The notes below the pieces were generated by a model that saw only the letters and a list, made by a program, of their open reading frames with translations, searched no databases and was not told where the DNA came from. A stretch of 64,000 bases of DNA from an uncultured Christensenellaceae bacterium (GTDB taxonomy: Bacteria > Bacillota > Clostridia > Christensenellales > CAG-314). The translations under genes and the position numbers were made by a program. The stretch covers positions 1-64,000 of the forward strand of contig CAJUCX010000009.1 of assembly GCA_910585195.1 (NCBI GenBank). The letters run 5' to 3'. Below are positions 42,745 to 51,579 of the stretch, piece after piece; position 1 is the first letter of the stretch, and each line of letters opens with the position of its first letter.

Positions 42745-43688
42745 AATTCAAACGATACCGTTCTTACAATTTTTTCAATTACTTCTTCAAGCAATCCGCA
42801 AACCATACAGCCGGATGCATTTTTATGTCCGCCGCCGCCGAACTCAGCGCAAATTTTGCTGACGTCAATTTTGCCGCGACTGCGCATACTTACTTTATAA
42901 CTGTTTTCGTTATGTTGGCAAATTGCTATACCAACTTCAGTGCCGATTATATTTGTGGCATAATCGATAAACCCCTCCGTATCGGATTGCTTTGCACAAA
43001 CTTCTTCCATATCGGAAAGTAACGTATAAAGTAAAGAAACTTTACCGTCGCAGTACTTTCTAATACGAGAAATTACCTTACCCAAAAGTTTGGTTCTTTC
43101 GTAAGAAGTATTTCTATACAAAATAAAGTTCAAATCTGCAACGTTTATATTAAACTTAATCAATTCCTCGGCGCATTTGAAGACGTGTTCGTTGGTATTC
43201 GAATGCGCAAAATTGCCGGTATCTGTGGATAAACCCACGTACAAACACTTTGCAATGTCGTCATTAAACTGCACGTTCATAAATTTCAACAATTCAAAAA
43301 TAATTTCACAGGTACTTGCAAAATTTTCCACACAATTTATTGATGCAAAATTGTCATTTGACAAATGATGATGGTCGATATTTACCGTATTTTTGTTTTG
43401 AAAAAATATAGTATTTTCTCCTAGTCTTGCAAGCTCTCCGCAATCTATTGCGATATACAAATCATATTTTTGCTGCGGTTTTGCCTTATATGTTTCCGAT
43501 TGAGGAAGTACCGCAAACTTTTCGCCTATCGCCGTATCGCAAAAACAGTCGCAGGTCTTGCCTAATGATTGCAAACCTATTTTTAACGCCAAAACGCCCC
43601 CAATGGTATCACCGTCGGGGCGCGTGTGAGAAAATATCGCGATTGATTTTGAATTATTTATTTTGTCTGAAATTCTGTCAAAAATCAT
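42741..43688 (-). CDS. nrnA: DHH phosphoesterase NrnA (oligoribonuclease/pAp phosphatase)
   Basis: A 315-aa DHH-DHHA1 enzyme that degrades nanoRNAs and 3',5'-pAp. FSHTRPDGDTIGG gives metal ligands, AIDCGE and NIDHHHLSND provide the DHH core, and the C-terminal GGGHKNASGC is the DHHA1 signature. Part of the infB-rbfA-nrnA-truB-ribF block. Confidence 0.94.
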   Translation of the reverse strand: MIFDRISDKINNSKSIAIFSHTRPDGDTIGGVLALKIGLQSLGKTCDCFCDTAIGEKFAVLPQSETYKAKPQQKYDLYIAIDCGELARLGENTIFFQNKNTVNIDHHHLSNDNFASINCVENFASTCEIIFELLKFMNVQFNDDIAKCLYVGLSTDTGNFAHSNTNEHVFKCAEELIKFNINVADLNFILYRNTSYERTKLLGKVISRIRKYCDGKVSLLYTLLSDMEEVCAKQSDTEGFIDYATNIIGTEVGIAICQHNENSYKVSMRSRGKIDVSKICAEFGGGGHKNASGCMVCGLLEEVIEKIVRTVSFEL

Positions 43689-44035
43689 TTTTTATTTATC
43701 TCGCTTAATATATCGTTTATTCTTTGGCTGTACTGCATTGACGTATCTAAAATAAACTCAAATTTAGGCACTGTGCGTATATGCATTGTTTTTGACAAAG
43801 TTTGTCTTATAAAACCGCTTGCATCGCATATTGCCCGAAAAGTCAAATCCGACTTTTCTTTATCGGTAGAAAAAATACTGACGAGCACTTTTGCGGTCTG
43901 TAATTCTTTATCCGTATCAACCTGTAAAATCGTAAACATTTCCGTCAATCTTACGTCTTTGACTTTTTTTGTCAAAATTTCATAAATGCTTTTTTGAAAT
44001 TCAGAATTAAGTTTTTCCGTTCTGGTACCCGCCAT
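43685..44035 (-). CDS. rbfA: Ribosome-binding factor A
   Basis: A 116-aa KH-like 30S assembly factor. The N-terminal RTEKLNSEFQKSIYEILTKKVKD and C-terminal SKTMHIRTVPKFEFILDTSM are canonical. Overlaps nrnA by 4 nt. Confidence 0.95.
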   Translation of the reverse strand: MAGTRTEKLNSEFQKSIYEILTKKVKDVRLTEMFTILQVDTDKELQTAKVLVSIFSTDKEKSDLTFRAICDASGFIRQTLSKTMHIRTVPKFEFILDTSMQYSQRINDILSEINKK

Positions 44036-44045
44036 ATTTACTCCG

Positions 44046-46658
44046 TTATTCTTTTACTTCTTCGACAAGATATGCTTCAAATACGTCTCCGACCTTAATA
44101 TCGTTGTAATTTTGGATTGAGACGCCGCATTCAAAACCTTGCGCAACTTCTTTAACGTCATCCTTAAAACGCTTCAAAGCCAAAATTTCGCCGTCATAAA
44201 CGATTACATTGTCTCTGTACACTCTTACTTTGCAATTTCTATTGATTTTGCCGCTGGTTACGTATGCGCCAGCAACGGAACCGACGCCGGTAATTCTAAA
44301 CACTTCGCGTACTTCAACCTGACCTAATATAGTATCTCTGTATTTAGGCGCAAGCATACCTTTCATTGCGCTTGTAATATCGTCCACCATATCGTAAATG
44401 ATATTGTAAAGTCTTATGTCAACCTGCTCTCTCTCTGCTGCAGTTCTTGCCTGAGCGTCTGCCCTGACGTTAAAGCCTATTACGATAGCGCCGGAAGCTT
44501 TTGCAAGCATTATGTCGGTTTCGTTTATCGCGCCTACGCCACCGTGAATAGGATTGACTTTTACTTCTTCATTCGAAATCTTTTCAACAGTACCTTTCAA
44601 TGCTTCCAACGAGCCTTGAACGTCTGCCTTGATAATAAGATTGAGAGTCTTTAACTGACCTTCGCTGATTTTGCCAAATATATCGTCCAATGATACTTTT
44701 GAAGATGCATTAAGCTTGTCAAGACGCTCTTTATTCTTTCTTTCGTCTGCAACTTGTTTTGCAAGTTTTTCGTCAACGGCATTCATCATATCGCCTGCAT
44801 TAGGCACATCTGAAAAGCCCAAGACTTCAACAGGCATTGACGGACCTGCCGTTTTGACGCTCTTGTTTTTGTCGTTAAACATAGCGCGGATTTTGCCGAC
44901 CGCTGTACCGGCAACGACGTTGTCGCCAACGTGTAAAGTACCGTTTTGCACAAGTACCGTTGCAACGGGTCCGCGGCCTTTGTCAAGTTTTGCTTCTATT
45001 ATTGTGCCCCTTGCACGTTTTGACGAGTTTGCTTTAAGTTCTTTAATTTCAGACACAAGCAACACCGCTTCGAGAAGTTTATCAAGACCCTCTCCCGTTT
45101 TAGCAGAAACAGGAACAAAAATAGAATCTCCGCCCCATTCTTCCGGCAAAATGCCGTGTTCGGTAAGTTGCTGTTTTACTCTGTCTTGATTTGCTTCAGG
45201 CTTATCTATCTTGTTGACTGCAACAACGATAGGCACTTCCGCCGCTTTTGCATGGTTTAACGCTTCTATGGTTTGCGGCATAACTCCGTCGTCTGCAGCA
45301 ACAACCAATATTGCCACGTCGGTAACTTGGGCACCCCTTGCACGCATTGCAGTAAACGCCGCGTGTCCCGGTGTGTCGATAAACGTAATAGGCTCGCCCT
45401 TTGCCTCTACGGTGTAAGCACCGATATGCTGCGTAATCCCTCCGGCTTCTCCCGCCGTTACGCTGGTTTTTCTTATAGCGTCAAGTAAGGAAGTTTTACC
45501 GTGGTCAACGTGTCCGAGAACGGTAACTATAGGGGGACGCTTTTCGTTATCTGCGATATTTCCGTCGTCATCCTCAAAAGAACTCATCATTACTTCTTCA
45601 AACGATTTGCTGAGTTCCAAAGTCAACTCCACACCGAAATTTGATGCAATGATTGCGGCATAATCGAAATCAACGGCATCGTTGATGGTTTTTATTATGC
45701 CTTCTTTGAAAAGCTGCTTAATAATTTCCGCAGCAGGTACGCCGATTTTTTCGCTCAAAACTTTAATTTGTACGTCTTGAGTGTTTACCACCGCTTTTTC
45801 TATTTTTACGGTTTCCTTTTTAACTTCCTGCTTTTTACTCTTTAATTTTCTGGTAACAAACTCATTGTCAAATTCGCTGATATTGTCTTGTGCAATATAG
45901 CCTTTTTTGAGCAATGCCTTTGTCGACATTTGTTTTTTAGACTCTGATTTTTCAGGCGTTTTGTTTTTGTTTCCGAAATTTTTGCCTTGCTGTTCTTTTT
46001 GAATAACAGGCATATCACCGAAAGTTTTCGGTTTCGATTGTCTTTGCGCGGAAGGTCTTGCTGCTGCGTTATCTCCGTCCTTTTGTGCAAAGTTTTTATT
46101 GCGGTCAAACTGCTGACGCGGTTTGTTAGGGTCAAAAGGTTTACGCTGTCCTTGCCCCTGCTGTCTGTTTTGATTGCCGTAAGCCCCGCCGCGTTGTTGC
46201 GTTTGAGTGGACGGCTTAGGCGGAAATCTGTCCGTAATAAACTTTCTTACAATTTTGTTGCCCTTTTCGTCAATGAAAACTTTTTGGTCTTTTTGCGGTT
46301 GCGCAATCAACGGCTCTACGCGCGTGATTTCAATATTGACGGAACTTTTCGGTTTTTCGGACTCGCTTTTTTGTTTAGGTTCTTCACTTTCAACTACCGG
46401 TTTTACCGTCGTTTCTGTCTTTTCAACCTTTATTTCATTACCGGTTTTGTCTTCCTTTTTTTCCGCCGCTTTTAATTGCTCCGCAAATAATTTTTGTTTT
46501 TGCTCAACAGCCTGATTTATGTTATAAATCTTCTTTTTAACGCCTCTTACGTCCAAAAGCAGAGCGCTTGCTTCTTTGATAGTAGACGCTCTCATTGCTT
46601 TTAACGCATCAAAACTTTGGCTTGTTTGAGTGTTTTGTGTAACGTTTTTAGTTGTCAA
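44046..46658 (-). CDS. infB: Translation initiation factor IF-2
   Basis: An 870-aa initiator-tRNA GTPase. The N-terminal third is low-complexity, rich in Lys, Gln, Pro and Asn. An IF2_N segment (VLSEKIGVPAAEIIKQL) precedes the G domain with GHVDHGKTS, DTPGH and NKID, then domains II to IV. I use the TTG at 46658: GGAGGT lies six bases upstream and the TTGA overlaps the ylxQ stop. An upstream in-frame ATG at 46676 has no site. Confidence 0.96.
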   Translation of the reverse strand: MTTKNVTQNTQTSQSFDALKAMRASTIKEASALLLDVRGVKKKIYNINQAVEQKQKLFAEQLKAAEKKEDKTGNEIKVEKTETTVKPVVESEEPKQKSESEKPKSSVNIEITRVEPLIAQPQKDQKVFIDEKGNKIVRKFITDRFPPKPSTQTQQRGGAYGNQNRQQGQGQRKPFDPNKPRQQFDRNKNFAQKDGDNAAARPSAQRQSKPKTFGDMPVIQKEQQGKNFGNKNKTPEKSESKKQMSTKALLKKGYIAQDNISEFDNEFVTRKLKSKKQEVKKETVKIEKAVVNTQDVQIKVLSEKIGVPAAEIIKQLFKEGIIKTINDAVDFDYAAIIASNFGVELTLELSKSFEEVMMSSFEDDDGNIADNEKRPPIVTVLGHVDHGKTSLLDAIRKTSVTAGEAGGITQHIGAYTVEAKGEPITFIDTPGHAAFTAMRARGAQVTDVAILVVAADDGVMPQTIEALNHAKAAEVPIVVAVNKIDKPEANQDRVKQQLTEHGILPEEWGGDSIFVPVSAKTGEGLDKLLEAVLLVSEIKELKANSSKRARGTIIEAKLDKGRGPVATVLVQNGTLHVGDNVVAGTAVGKIRAMFNDKNKSVKTAGPSMPVEVLGFSDVPNAGDMMNAVDEKLAKQVADERKNKERLDKLNASSKVSLDDIFGKISEGQLKTLNLIIKADVQGSLEALKGTVEKISNEEVKVNPIHGGVGAINETDIMLAKASGAIVIGFNVRADAQARTAAEREQVDIRLYNIIYDMVDDITSAMKGMLAPKYRDTILGQVEVREVFRITGVGSVAGAYVTSGKINRNCKVRVYRDNVIVYDGEILALKRFKDDVKEVAQGFECGVSIQNYNDIKVGDVFEAYLVEEVKE

Positions 46659-46978
46659 TTGACTACCTCCACACACTTGAAATCTTTGTCTGAATTTTGT
46701 AAAATGGCTTTGACTAAATTTTCATCAGTCAGTGCGATTATTTTTACTCCCTTTTTAGAAACTAATTCTTCAACGGGAATAGCAGATTCTATCAGTTGAA
46801 TTTCTTTTTTTGCACAATAATGCTTAATTTCTTTTTTTGATTTTTCGCTCGCAGTTTTGCACAATAATACTAGCCCGGGTTTTTTCTTTGATACCAAAAT
46901 ATTATCTAAACCAAAAATAGCAGCACCTTTATTTATGGCAAATCCTACATAACTTTTTATTTTAGAGTTCATCGGCAA
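46655..46978 (-). CDS. ylxQ: L7Ae/YlxQ-family K-turn binding protein
   Basis: A protein of about 105 aa related to ribosomal L7Ae. SYVGFAINKGAAIFG, LLCKTASEKSKKEIKHYCAK and AIPVEELVSKKGVKIIALTDENLVKAIL follow the fold. In Firmicutes this gene sits between ylxR and infB. It probably binds kink-turn RNA. The start is either TTG 46978 or ATG 46972; neither has a clear Shine-Dalgarno, suggesting coupling to ylxR. Confidence 0.9.
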   Translation of the reverse strand: MPMNSKIKSYVGFAINKGAAIFGLDNILVSKKKPGLVLLCKTASEKSKKEIKHYCAKKEIQLIESAIPVEELVSKKGVKIIALTDENLVKAILQNSDKDFKCVEVVN

Positions 46979-47228
46979 TATCTTTTAACGCTTTATACGT
47001 AACGTCGCTTACTTGACACTCAAATTGTCTGTTAAGCATTTTTTGTTTTAAGCATTTTTCTATGCATACTTTACATTTGCAAAGATAGGCACCGCGTCCG
47101 TTTGCCTTAAACGTATCGTCGACAAATATATCACCCTGCGGATTTTTTACAATACGCAGCAGTTCTTTTTTCGGTTTCATTTCGCGACAACTTAAACACA
47201 TTCGCAACGGTATTTTTTTTGTCGTCAT
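46962..47228 (-). CDS. ylxR: YlxR (RnpM) family RNA-binding protein
   Basis: An 88-aa protein with the YlxR signature: PLRMCLSCREMKPKKELLRIV, then GRGAYLCKCKVCIEKC. Recent work on the Bacillus homologue describes RNase P modulation (RnpM). It lies in the nusA-ylxR-ylxQ-infB order and overlaps ylxQ by 17 nt. Confidence 0.93.
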   Translation of the reverse strand: MTTKKIPLRMCLSCREMKPKKELLRIVKNPQGDIFVDDTFKANGRGAYLCKCKVCIEKCLKQKMLNRQFECQVSDVTYKALKDIADEL

Positions 47229-47242
47229 TTTTTTACCCCTTA

Positions 47243-48391
47243 TTATTCGGAAATAATATCGTTCATTTCCGCAAGAAGGTCTTCCGCCGAAGATGCAATG
47301 TCATCTTCTGCAACTTCGCTTTCACCTTCAATTAACCCGAGTTTTACCGCATTTGAATATGATTTGACGTCAATCTTCCAATTTGTAAGGCGAGCGGCAA
47401 GCCTAGCATTTTGCCCCTCTCTGCCGATTGCCAAAGACAATTTATCATCAGGAACAATTACTTTTGCTTCTTTCGATTCTTCGCTGCCTTGAACCATATA
47501 TACTTTTGCAGGGCTGAGCGCGCTTGCAATAAAGTCAAGACTGTCTTCGCTCCACGGTATAACGTCGATTTTTTCGCCGTTAAGTTCGTTGTTGCTGATG
47601 GCGTTTATTCTTACGCCCTTCGCACCGACACAAGCGCCGACTGCGTCTACATCGGGGTCGGTTGAATAAACGGCTATTTTAGTTCTGTAACCTGCTTCAC
47701 GCGCAATCGATTTTATAACGACTATGCCTGCACGAATTTCAGGCACTTCGCTTTCAAACAATCTTTTTACAAAACCGGTGCAAGTACGAGACAGAACAAC
47801 TTGTACGCCCTTCGTACCGTCTTTAACGCGTTTGAGATACACCTTAATTTTATCGCCGAATTTGAACTTTTCACCGGGGATTTGGTCTGCCGGCATCAAT
47901 ACGCCTTCCATTTGATTTTTACCGATTTCAACGTAAACAGTGCCGTCATCCTTGACTCTGCTGACTACTCCGATAAGCATTTCGTTTTCTTTTTCGGAAT
48001 ATTGGTCGTATATCTGATTTTTTTCAATTTCTTTCAAAGTCTGCATTATGACTTGTTTTGCCGTTTGCGCGGCAATTCTGCTGAATTCTTTAGGTGCGAT
48101 TTCTTTTGCAACTTTGTCGCCTAATTCATAAGACTTTTTGATTTCTCTTGCTTCTTCCAAAGAAATTTCTTTGTCAGGGTCTTCCACTGTTTCTACAATG
48201 TTTTTATATGAATAAACTTTTATAGTTGCTTTTTCGGGATTGAGTTTTACTTCTACGTTGGTTGCTTCTCCAAAATGTTTTTTGCACGCAAAAGTCAGTG
48301 CATTTTCAAGCGCCTGAATAAATACTTCTTTTGAAATGCCCTTCTCTCTTTCCAAATCGTCAAGAGCCAAAAAGAAATCTTTGCTAATCAT
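47243..48391 (-). CDS. nusA: Transcription termination/antitermination factor NusA
   Basis: A 382-aa RNA polymerase-binding factor. An N-terminal domain (about 1-125) is followed by an S1 domain (IGVVSRVKDDGTVYVEIG) and two KH domains, with IPWSEDSLDFIASALSPAKV between and the IGREGQNARLAARLT motif in KH2. The short C-terminus is acidic and lacks the extra repeats of proteobacterial NusA. Shine-Dalgarno GGAGG-like. Confidence 0.96.
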   Translation of the reverse strand: MISKDFFLALDDLEREKGISKEVFIQALENALTFACKKHFGEATNVEVKLNPEKATIKVYSYKNIVETVEDPDKEISLEEAREIKKSYELGDKVAKEIAPKEFSRIAAQTAKQVIMQTLKEIEKNQIYDQYSEKENEMLIGVVSRVKDDGTVYVEIGKNQMEGVLMPADQIPGEKFKFGDKIKVYLKRVKDGTKGVQVVLSRTCTGFVKRLFESEVPEIRAGIVVIKSIAREAGYRTKIAVYSTDPDVDAVGACVGAKGVRINAISNNELNGEKIDVIPWSEDSLDFIASALSPAKVYMVQGSEESKEAKVIVPDDKLSLAIGREGQNARLAARLTNWKIDVKSYSNAVKLGLIEGESEVAEDDIASSAEDLLAEMNDIISE

Positions 48392-48407
48392 AAATTTTCC
48401 TCCGAAA

Positions 48408-48869
48408 TTAAAATCTAATCAATGGTTCTATTAAAGCGGTTTTGTCTTTTTCAAAAGTAAAACAACCGTCTTTATTTTTTATTTTGAAAGTTTTTTCGTC
48501 AAACTCGCACAACACGCCTTCATAAATCTTTTTGCCGTCTATCGGTGCAAAAAGTTTGACGACAATTTCCTTGTTTTCATTCCGTTGAAAATCACGAAAC
48601 GTTTTCAGCGGTCTGTCTATACCTAAGGAAGAAACGTTTAGAATATATGACTTACCTTGCGTAGGGTCAAGAACATCAAGCGGCTCGTCGATAAGCCTAT
48701 GCAATTTTTCACAATCATTTATATCGACACCGCCGACTTTATCTATAAAAATCGTTAAATTCATACCGTTGGCTTTTTTTGCATATTCAACTTCTACAAG
48801 TTCCACCCCGCATTCTTCGGCATAAGGTAAAACCAACTTTTCAACAATTTCGCAAACTTTTCCAGCCAT
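48408..48869 (-). CDS. rimP: Ribosome maturation factor RimP
   Basis: A 153-aa 30S assembly factor. VELVEVEYAKKANGMNLTIFIDK and the LNVSSLGIDRPLKTFRDFQR motif are canonical. I start at ATG 48869, which has AAGGAAGG just upstream; the in-frame extension to 48917 would run through a 14-bp hairpin and is unlikely to be translated. First gene of the rimP-nusA-infB run, with its own promoter. Confidence 0.93.
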   Translation of the reverse strand: MAGKVCEIVEKLVLPYAEECGVELVEVEYAKKANGMNLTIFIDKVGGVDINDCEKLHRLIDEPLDVLDPTQGKSYILNVSSLGIDRPLKTFRDFQRNENKEIVVKLFAPIDGKKIYEGVLCEFDEKTFKIKNKDGCFTFEKDKTALIEPLIRF

Positions 48870-48887
48870 TGCGCCTTCCTTAAAATG

Positions 48888-48919
48888 ACTTGAGAGCAGG
48901 GACAACCCTACTCTCAAGT
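48888..48919 (-). promoter_or_regulatory. Leader hairpin before rimP
   Basis: On the minus strand ACTTGAGAGTAGGG (48919-48906) pairs with CCCTGCTCTCAAGT (48901-48888) over 14 bp with one G-U pair and a TTGT loop. No T-run follows, so it is not an intrinsic terminator. It lies 18 nt before the rimP start, just upstream of the ribosome-binding site. Confidence 0.7.
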
Positions 48920-48942
48920 AAACTTATCTTTATGCTGTTATG

Positions 48943-48971
48943 AGTATAGCACAATCTTTAATTTTTTACAA
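48943..48971 (-). promoter_or_regulatory. Sigma-A promoter of the rimP-nusA-infB operon
   Basis: TTGTAA (48966-48971) and TATACT (48943-48948) on the minus strand with a 17-bp spacer, in the gap after the truncated polC gene. Confidence 0.75.
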
Positions 48972-48979
48972 CAATTTTT

Positions 48980-50533
48980 TTACATTTCTGCGCCCATTTC
49001 TATAAGTTTCAAAAATATATCGGCAGTCATCAACGAATCGTCGACAGCCCTATGCGCATTGTCTCGTTTAACGCCCAAAAAATCGGCAATTGTACCCAAT
49101 TTATAGTTGTGCGGAACTTCTTCCCCGTTATGCAAAGACTTGAAATACTTTCTTGCCATTGACAAAGTGTCGACTTGCTGATGATTAAAAATAAATCCGC
49201 TGTCTTTTGTATTAAACTTCAAAAACAATCCGTCAAAGTCAACAATGTTATGTCCTACCAACGCCGCACCATTGCAATATTTATAAAAATCCGCAATAAT
49301 TTCAGGAAAGGTTGGTGCAGACTCTACCATGGCATCGATTATGCCTGTCAACTCTGAAATTTCGTTTGGTATTTTACATTCCGGATTAACGAAAGTTGAA
49401 AATGTATCCACAATTTTACCGTTGACTATTCTTACGGCACCGAGTTCTATAATTTTATTTGTAATATAACTTTTACCCGTAGTTTCAAGGTCAAAAACCA
49501 CAAACGTCTTGTCTTGCAATCTCTTATCAACCTTTTTTTCTTCAAACAAATTACCTTGTTTATTGGCGATAAAAATCTGCGGTTTGATTACCGCGTATTC
49601 CTCCGGCACAGGTCTGCTTACTTGCTTTTCATATTCGTCGTCGCAAATTTTGCATTTGCAAATTCTGTACGCACGGAGTTCCAACTCTTGCGTATAGGTA
49701 TTTTCAACCGCCTGACCGCCTATAAGCAATTCATCCCCGATTTTCAATTCTTTCAACTTTATGTACTTTGTTTCGTCGGAAAAAACAACCACTCCTATCC
49801 GACCGGTAAAATCAACCAAATCAAATTTGAAAAGCGTCAACCCTTTTGGTGTAACCACTTCACGCATACTTTCTATACGTCCGCATACCGTAACCGCTTT
49901 TTCCGGTTGAATTAAATCGACTATATACTGCGGTCTGTCGTTTATTACTTTATCGATAAATGACTCTACGTTCTCTACGTTGATTTTTCTTTGTGGTTTA
50001 TACAAAACCTTCGTTATTTGAGATTCACGCATAACATCTGTTTTTTTCATAAGTTCGTTAACGTCAACAGAATTTTCTATCACGTCGAATTTCACTTTGA
50101 TATCATAATTGCTTATAGATTTGAAGTAGTTTGAAACTTTTTCTAAAAATTCGTTTTGCTCCAACATTTGACGAAGTTCAGGCGTTACGGTAACTATGAC
50201 AGTAAATATATCCTCACTTTCTTCCACGACGGTTTTTTCCGTGTCAAACTTGGAGGCAAAAAAGAAAAACTCTCTTTTAACATAATTTATAAAGGTATTT
50301 TTTAATATATCTTTATCAAAATAGTCTTTGATATATTTAATTTTAAGATTGAATTTGTTTTTTACCGCCTCCTGACAAACGGCTTCTATTTGCTGTTTTT
50401 GCTGCTCGGTCAAGTCTTGTTTTGTTGAAAAACATAATTCAAGAATACGGCTCTTTTTTTCAACAACCGCACTGTACAATTTCAAATCATCAAACTGTCC
50501 CCGACCTGTTTGTCTTACGTCATCTAAAAGCAT
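48980..50533 (-). CDS. PolC-derived protein: N-terminal domain, OB fold and 3'-5' exonuclease only
   Basis: 517 aa at the canonical polC site. Residues 1-205 resemble the PolC N-terminal domain. Residues about 213-300 are an OB fold (VTVCGRIES, LFKFDLVDFTGRIGVVVF, KIGDELLIGGQA). A small C292-C294-C297 cluster and a linker lead to a DEDDh exonuclease (345-515) with D348/E350 (FDLETTG), N429 and D434 (HNIVDFD), and H494-x3-D498. All catalytic residues are intact. The PHP and polymerase domains of the roughly 1,400-residue PolC are absent; only 62 non-coding bases and the rimP promoter follow. It has no Shine-Dalgarno and lies 4 bp after ispG. Confidence 0.85.
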   Translation of the reverse strand: MLLDDVRQTGRGQFDDLKLYSAVVEKKSRILELCFSTKQDLTEQQKQQIEAVCQEAVKNKFNLKIKYIKDYFDKDILKNTFINYVKREFFFFASKFDTEKTVVEESEDIFTVIVTVTPELRQMLEQNEFLEKVSNYFKSISNYDIKVKFDVIENSVDVNELMKKTDVMRESQITKVLYKPQRKINVENVESFIDKVINDRPQYIVDLIQPEKAVTVCGRIESMREVVTPKGLTLFKFDLVDFTGRIGVVVFSDETKYIKLKELKIGDELLIGGQAVENTYTQELELRAYRICKCKICDDEYEKQVSRPVPEEYAVIKPQIFIANKQGNLFEEKKVDKRLQDKTFVVFDLETTGKSYITNKIIELGAVRIVNGKIVDTFSTFVNPECKIPNEISELTGIIDAMVESAPTFPEIIADFYKYCNGAALVGHNIVDFDGLFLKFNTKDSGFIFNHQQVDTLSMARKYFKSLHNGEEVPHNYKLGTIADFLGVKRDNAHRAVDDSLMTADIFLKLIEMGAEM

Positions 50534-50537
50534 AATA

Positions 50538-51575
50538 TCAAATAATTAAATCAATCTCTTTTTTGAATTCTTCCAAAACATTCGAAGAATCAACCGTTCT
50601 ATATACTTCCCCTTTTTTGAAAAACACGACTTTTCCATTGCCGCCGGCAAGTCCCAAATCTGCCTCTTTTGCCTCACCGGGGCCGTTAACGACACAGCCC
50701 ATTACTGCAATTTTAAGCGGTTTTTTTACATTTGCTACATATTGCTTAACTTGTCTCGCTACGCCGATAAGGTCAAATTTACAGCGTCCGCAAGTAGGAC
50801 ACGAAACCACTTCGCAATAATTGCCGTCTTTGCCTATTGCTCGCAAAATTTCTTTGGCAAACAAAACTTCTTCAATCGGGTCTTCCGTCAACGATACTCT
50901 TATTGTATCACCAACGCCATCCAAAAGCAAACTTCCTATACCTATTGCGGATTTTGCCTTTGCCGAGTCCCCCGCTCCGCTTTCCGTAATGCCGACGTGT
51001 TGCGGATAGTCGGTTTTTTGCGCCAACAACCTGCACGCGTCTACCGTCTTTTTTACCGAACTTGATTTTACCGATAAGACTATATTGAAAAAGTTGCTGG
51101 ACTCAAAAAACTTAACGTAATTCAGCGCACTGTCGACTAACGCTTCGGCAGTATTGCCGTATTTGTCAAGCGAAGATTTATTTAGAGAACCGCCGTTTAC
51201 GCCTATCCTGATAGGAATATTATATTTCTTTGCAGTGTTTGTAACTTCTTTCAAATGCTCGTCGGAGTCTATATTGCCTGGGTTAATTCGTATTTTATCG
51301 GCGCCGTGTTTAATGGCAGAAATTGCAAGACGGTAATCAAAATGAATATCAGCAACCAAGGGAATATTTATTTGCTTTTTGATTGCTTGTATTGCAGAAG
51401 CGTCTTCTTCAGAAGTTACGGCAACTCTTACTATTTCGCAACCGACATTTTCAAGACTGCTTATTTGTTTTACCGTTGCGCAAATATCACAAGTAGCAGT
51501 ATTAGTCATTGACTGTACTGCCACTTTATTTGAACCGCCTATAAAAACATTTCCTATCTTAATTTCTTTAGTCAT
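50538..51575 (-). CDS. ispG: 4-hydroxy-3-methylbut-2-enyl diphosphate synthase
   Basis: A 345-aa [4Fe-4S] enzyme making HMBPP, the penultimate MEP step. The N-terminal TIM barrel begins GNVFIGGSNKVAVQSMTNT. The cluster-binding domain has CPTCGRC and GCVVNGPGEA. The short form without an insert is usual in Gram-positives. Lies 4 bp after rseP. Confidence 0.96.
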   Translation of the reverse strand: MTKEIKIGNVFIGGSNKVAVQSMTNTATCDICATVKQISSLENVGCEIVRVAVTSEEDASAIQAIKKQINIPLVADIHFDYRLAISAIKHGADKIRINPGNIDSDEHLKEVTNTAKKYNIPIRIGVNGGSLNKSSLDKYGNTAEALVDSALNYVKFFESSNFFNIVLSVKSSSVKKTVDACRLLAQKTDYPQHVGITESGAGDSAKAKSAIGIGSLLLDGVGDTIRVSLTEDPIEEVLFAKEILRAIGKDGNYCEVVSCPTCGRCKFDLIGVARQVKQYVANVKKPLKIAVMGCVVNGPGEAKEADLGLAGGNGKVVFFKKGEVYRTVDSSNVLEEFKKEIDLII

Positions 51576-51579
51576 ATAT

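Noticed and set aside
44671..46515. Antisense ORFs opposite infB and other long plus-strand ORFs
   Set aside because: They are mirror frames of conserved genes, rich in Ser/Phe/Cys, without ribosome-binding sites or recognisable domains.
48870..48917. Longer RimP starting at 48917
   Set aside because: The extension encodes the leader hairpin, lacks a ribosome-binding site and precedes the good site at 48869.
48980..50533. polC pseudogene broken by a frameshift
   Set aside because: Catalytic residues are intact, the frame is open throughout, and no PHP or polymerase-like sequence follows in any frame.
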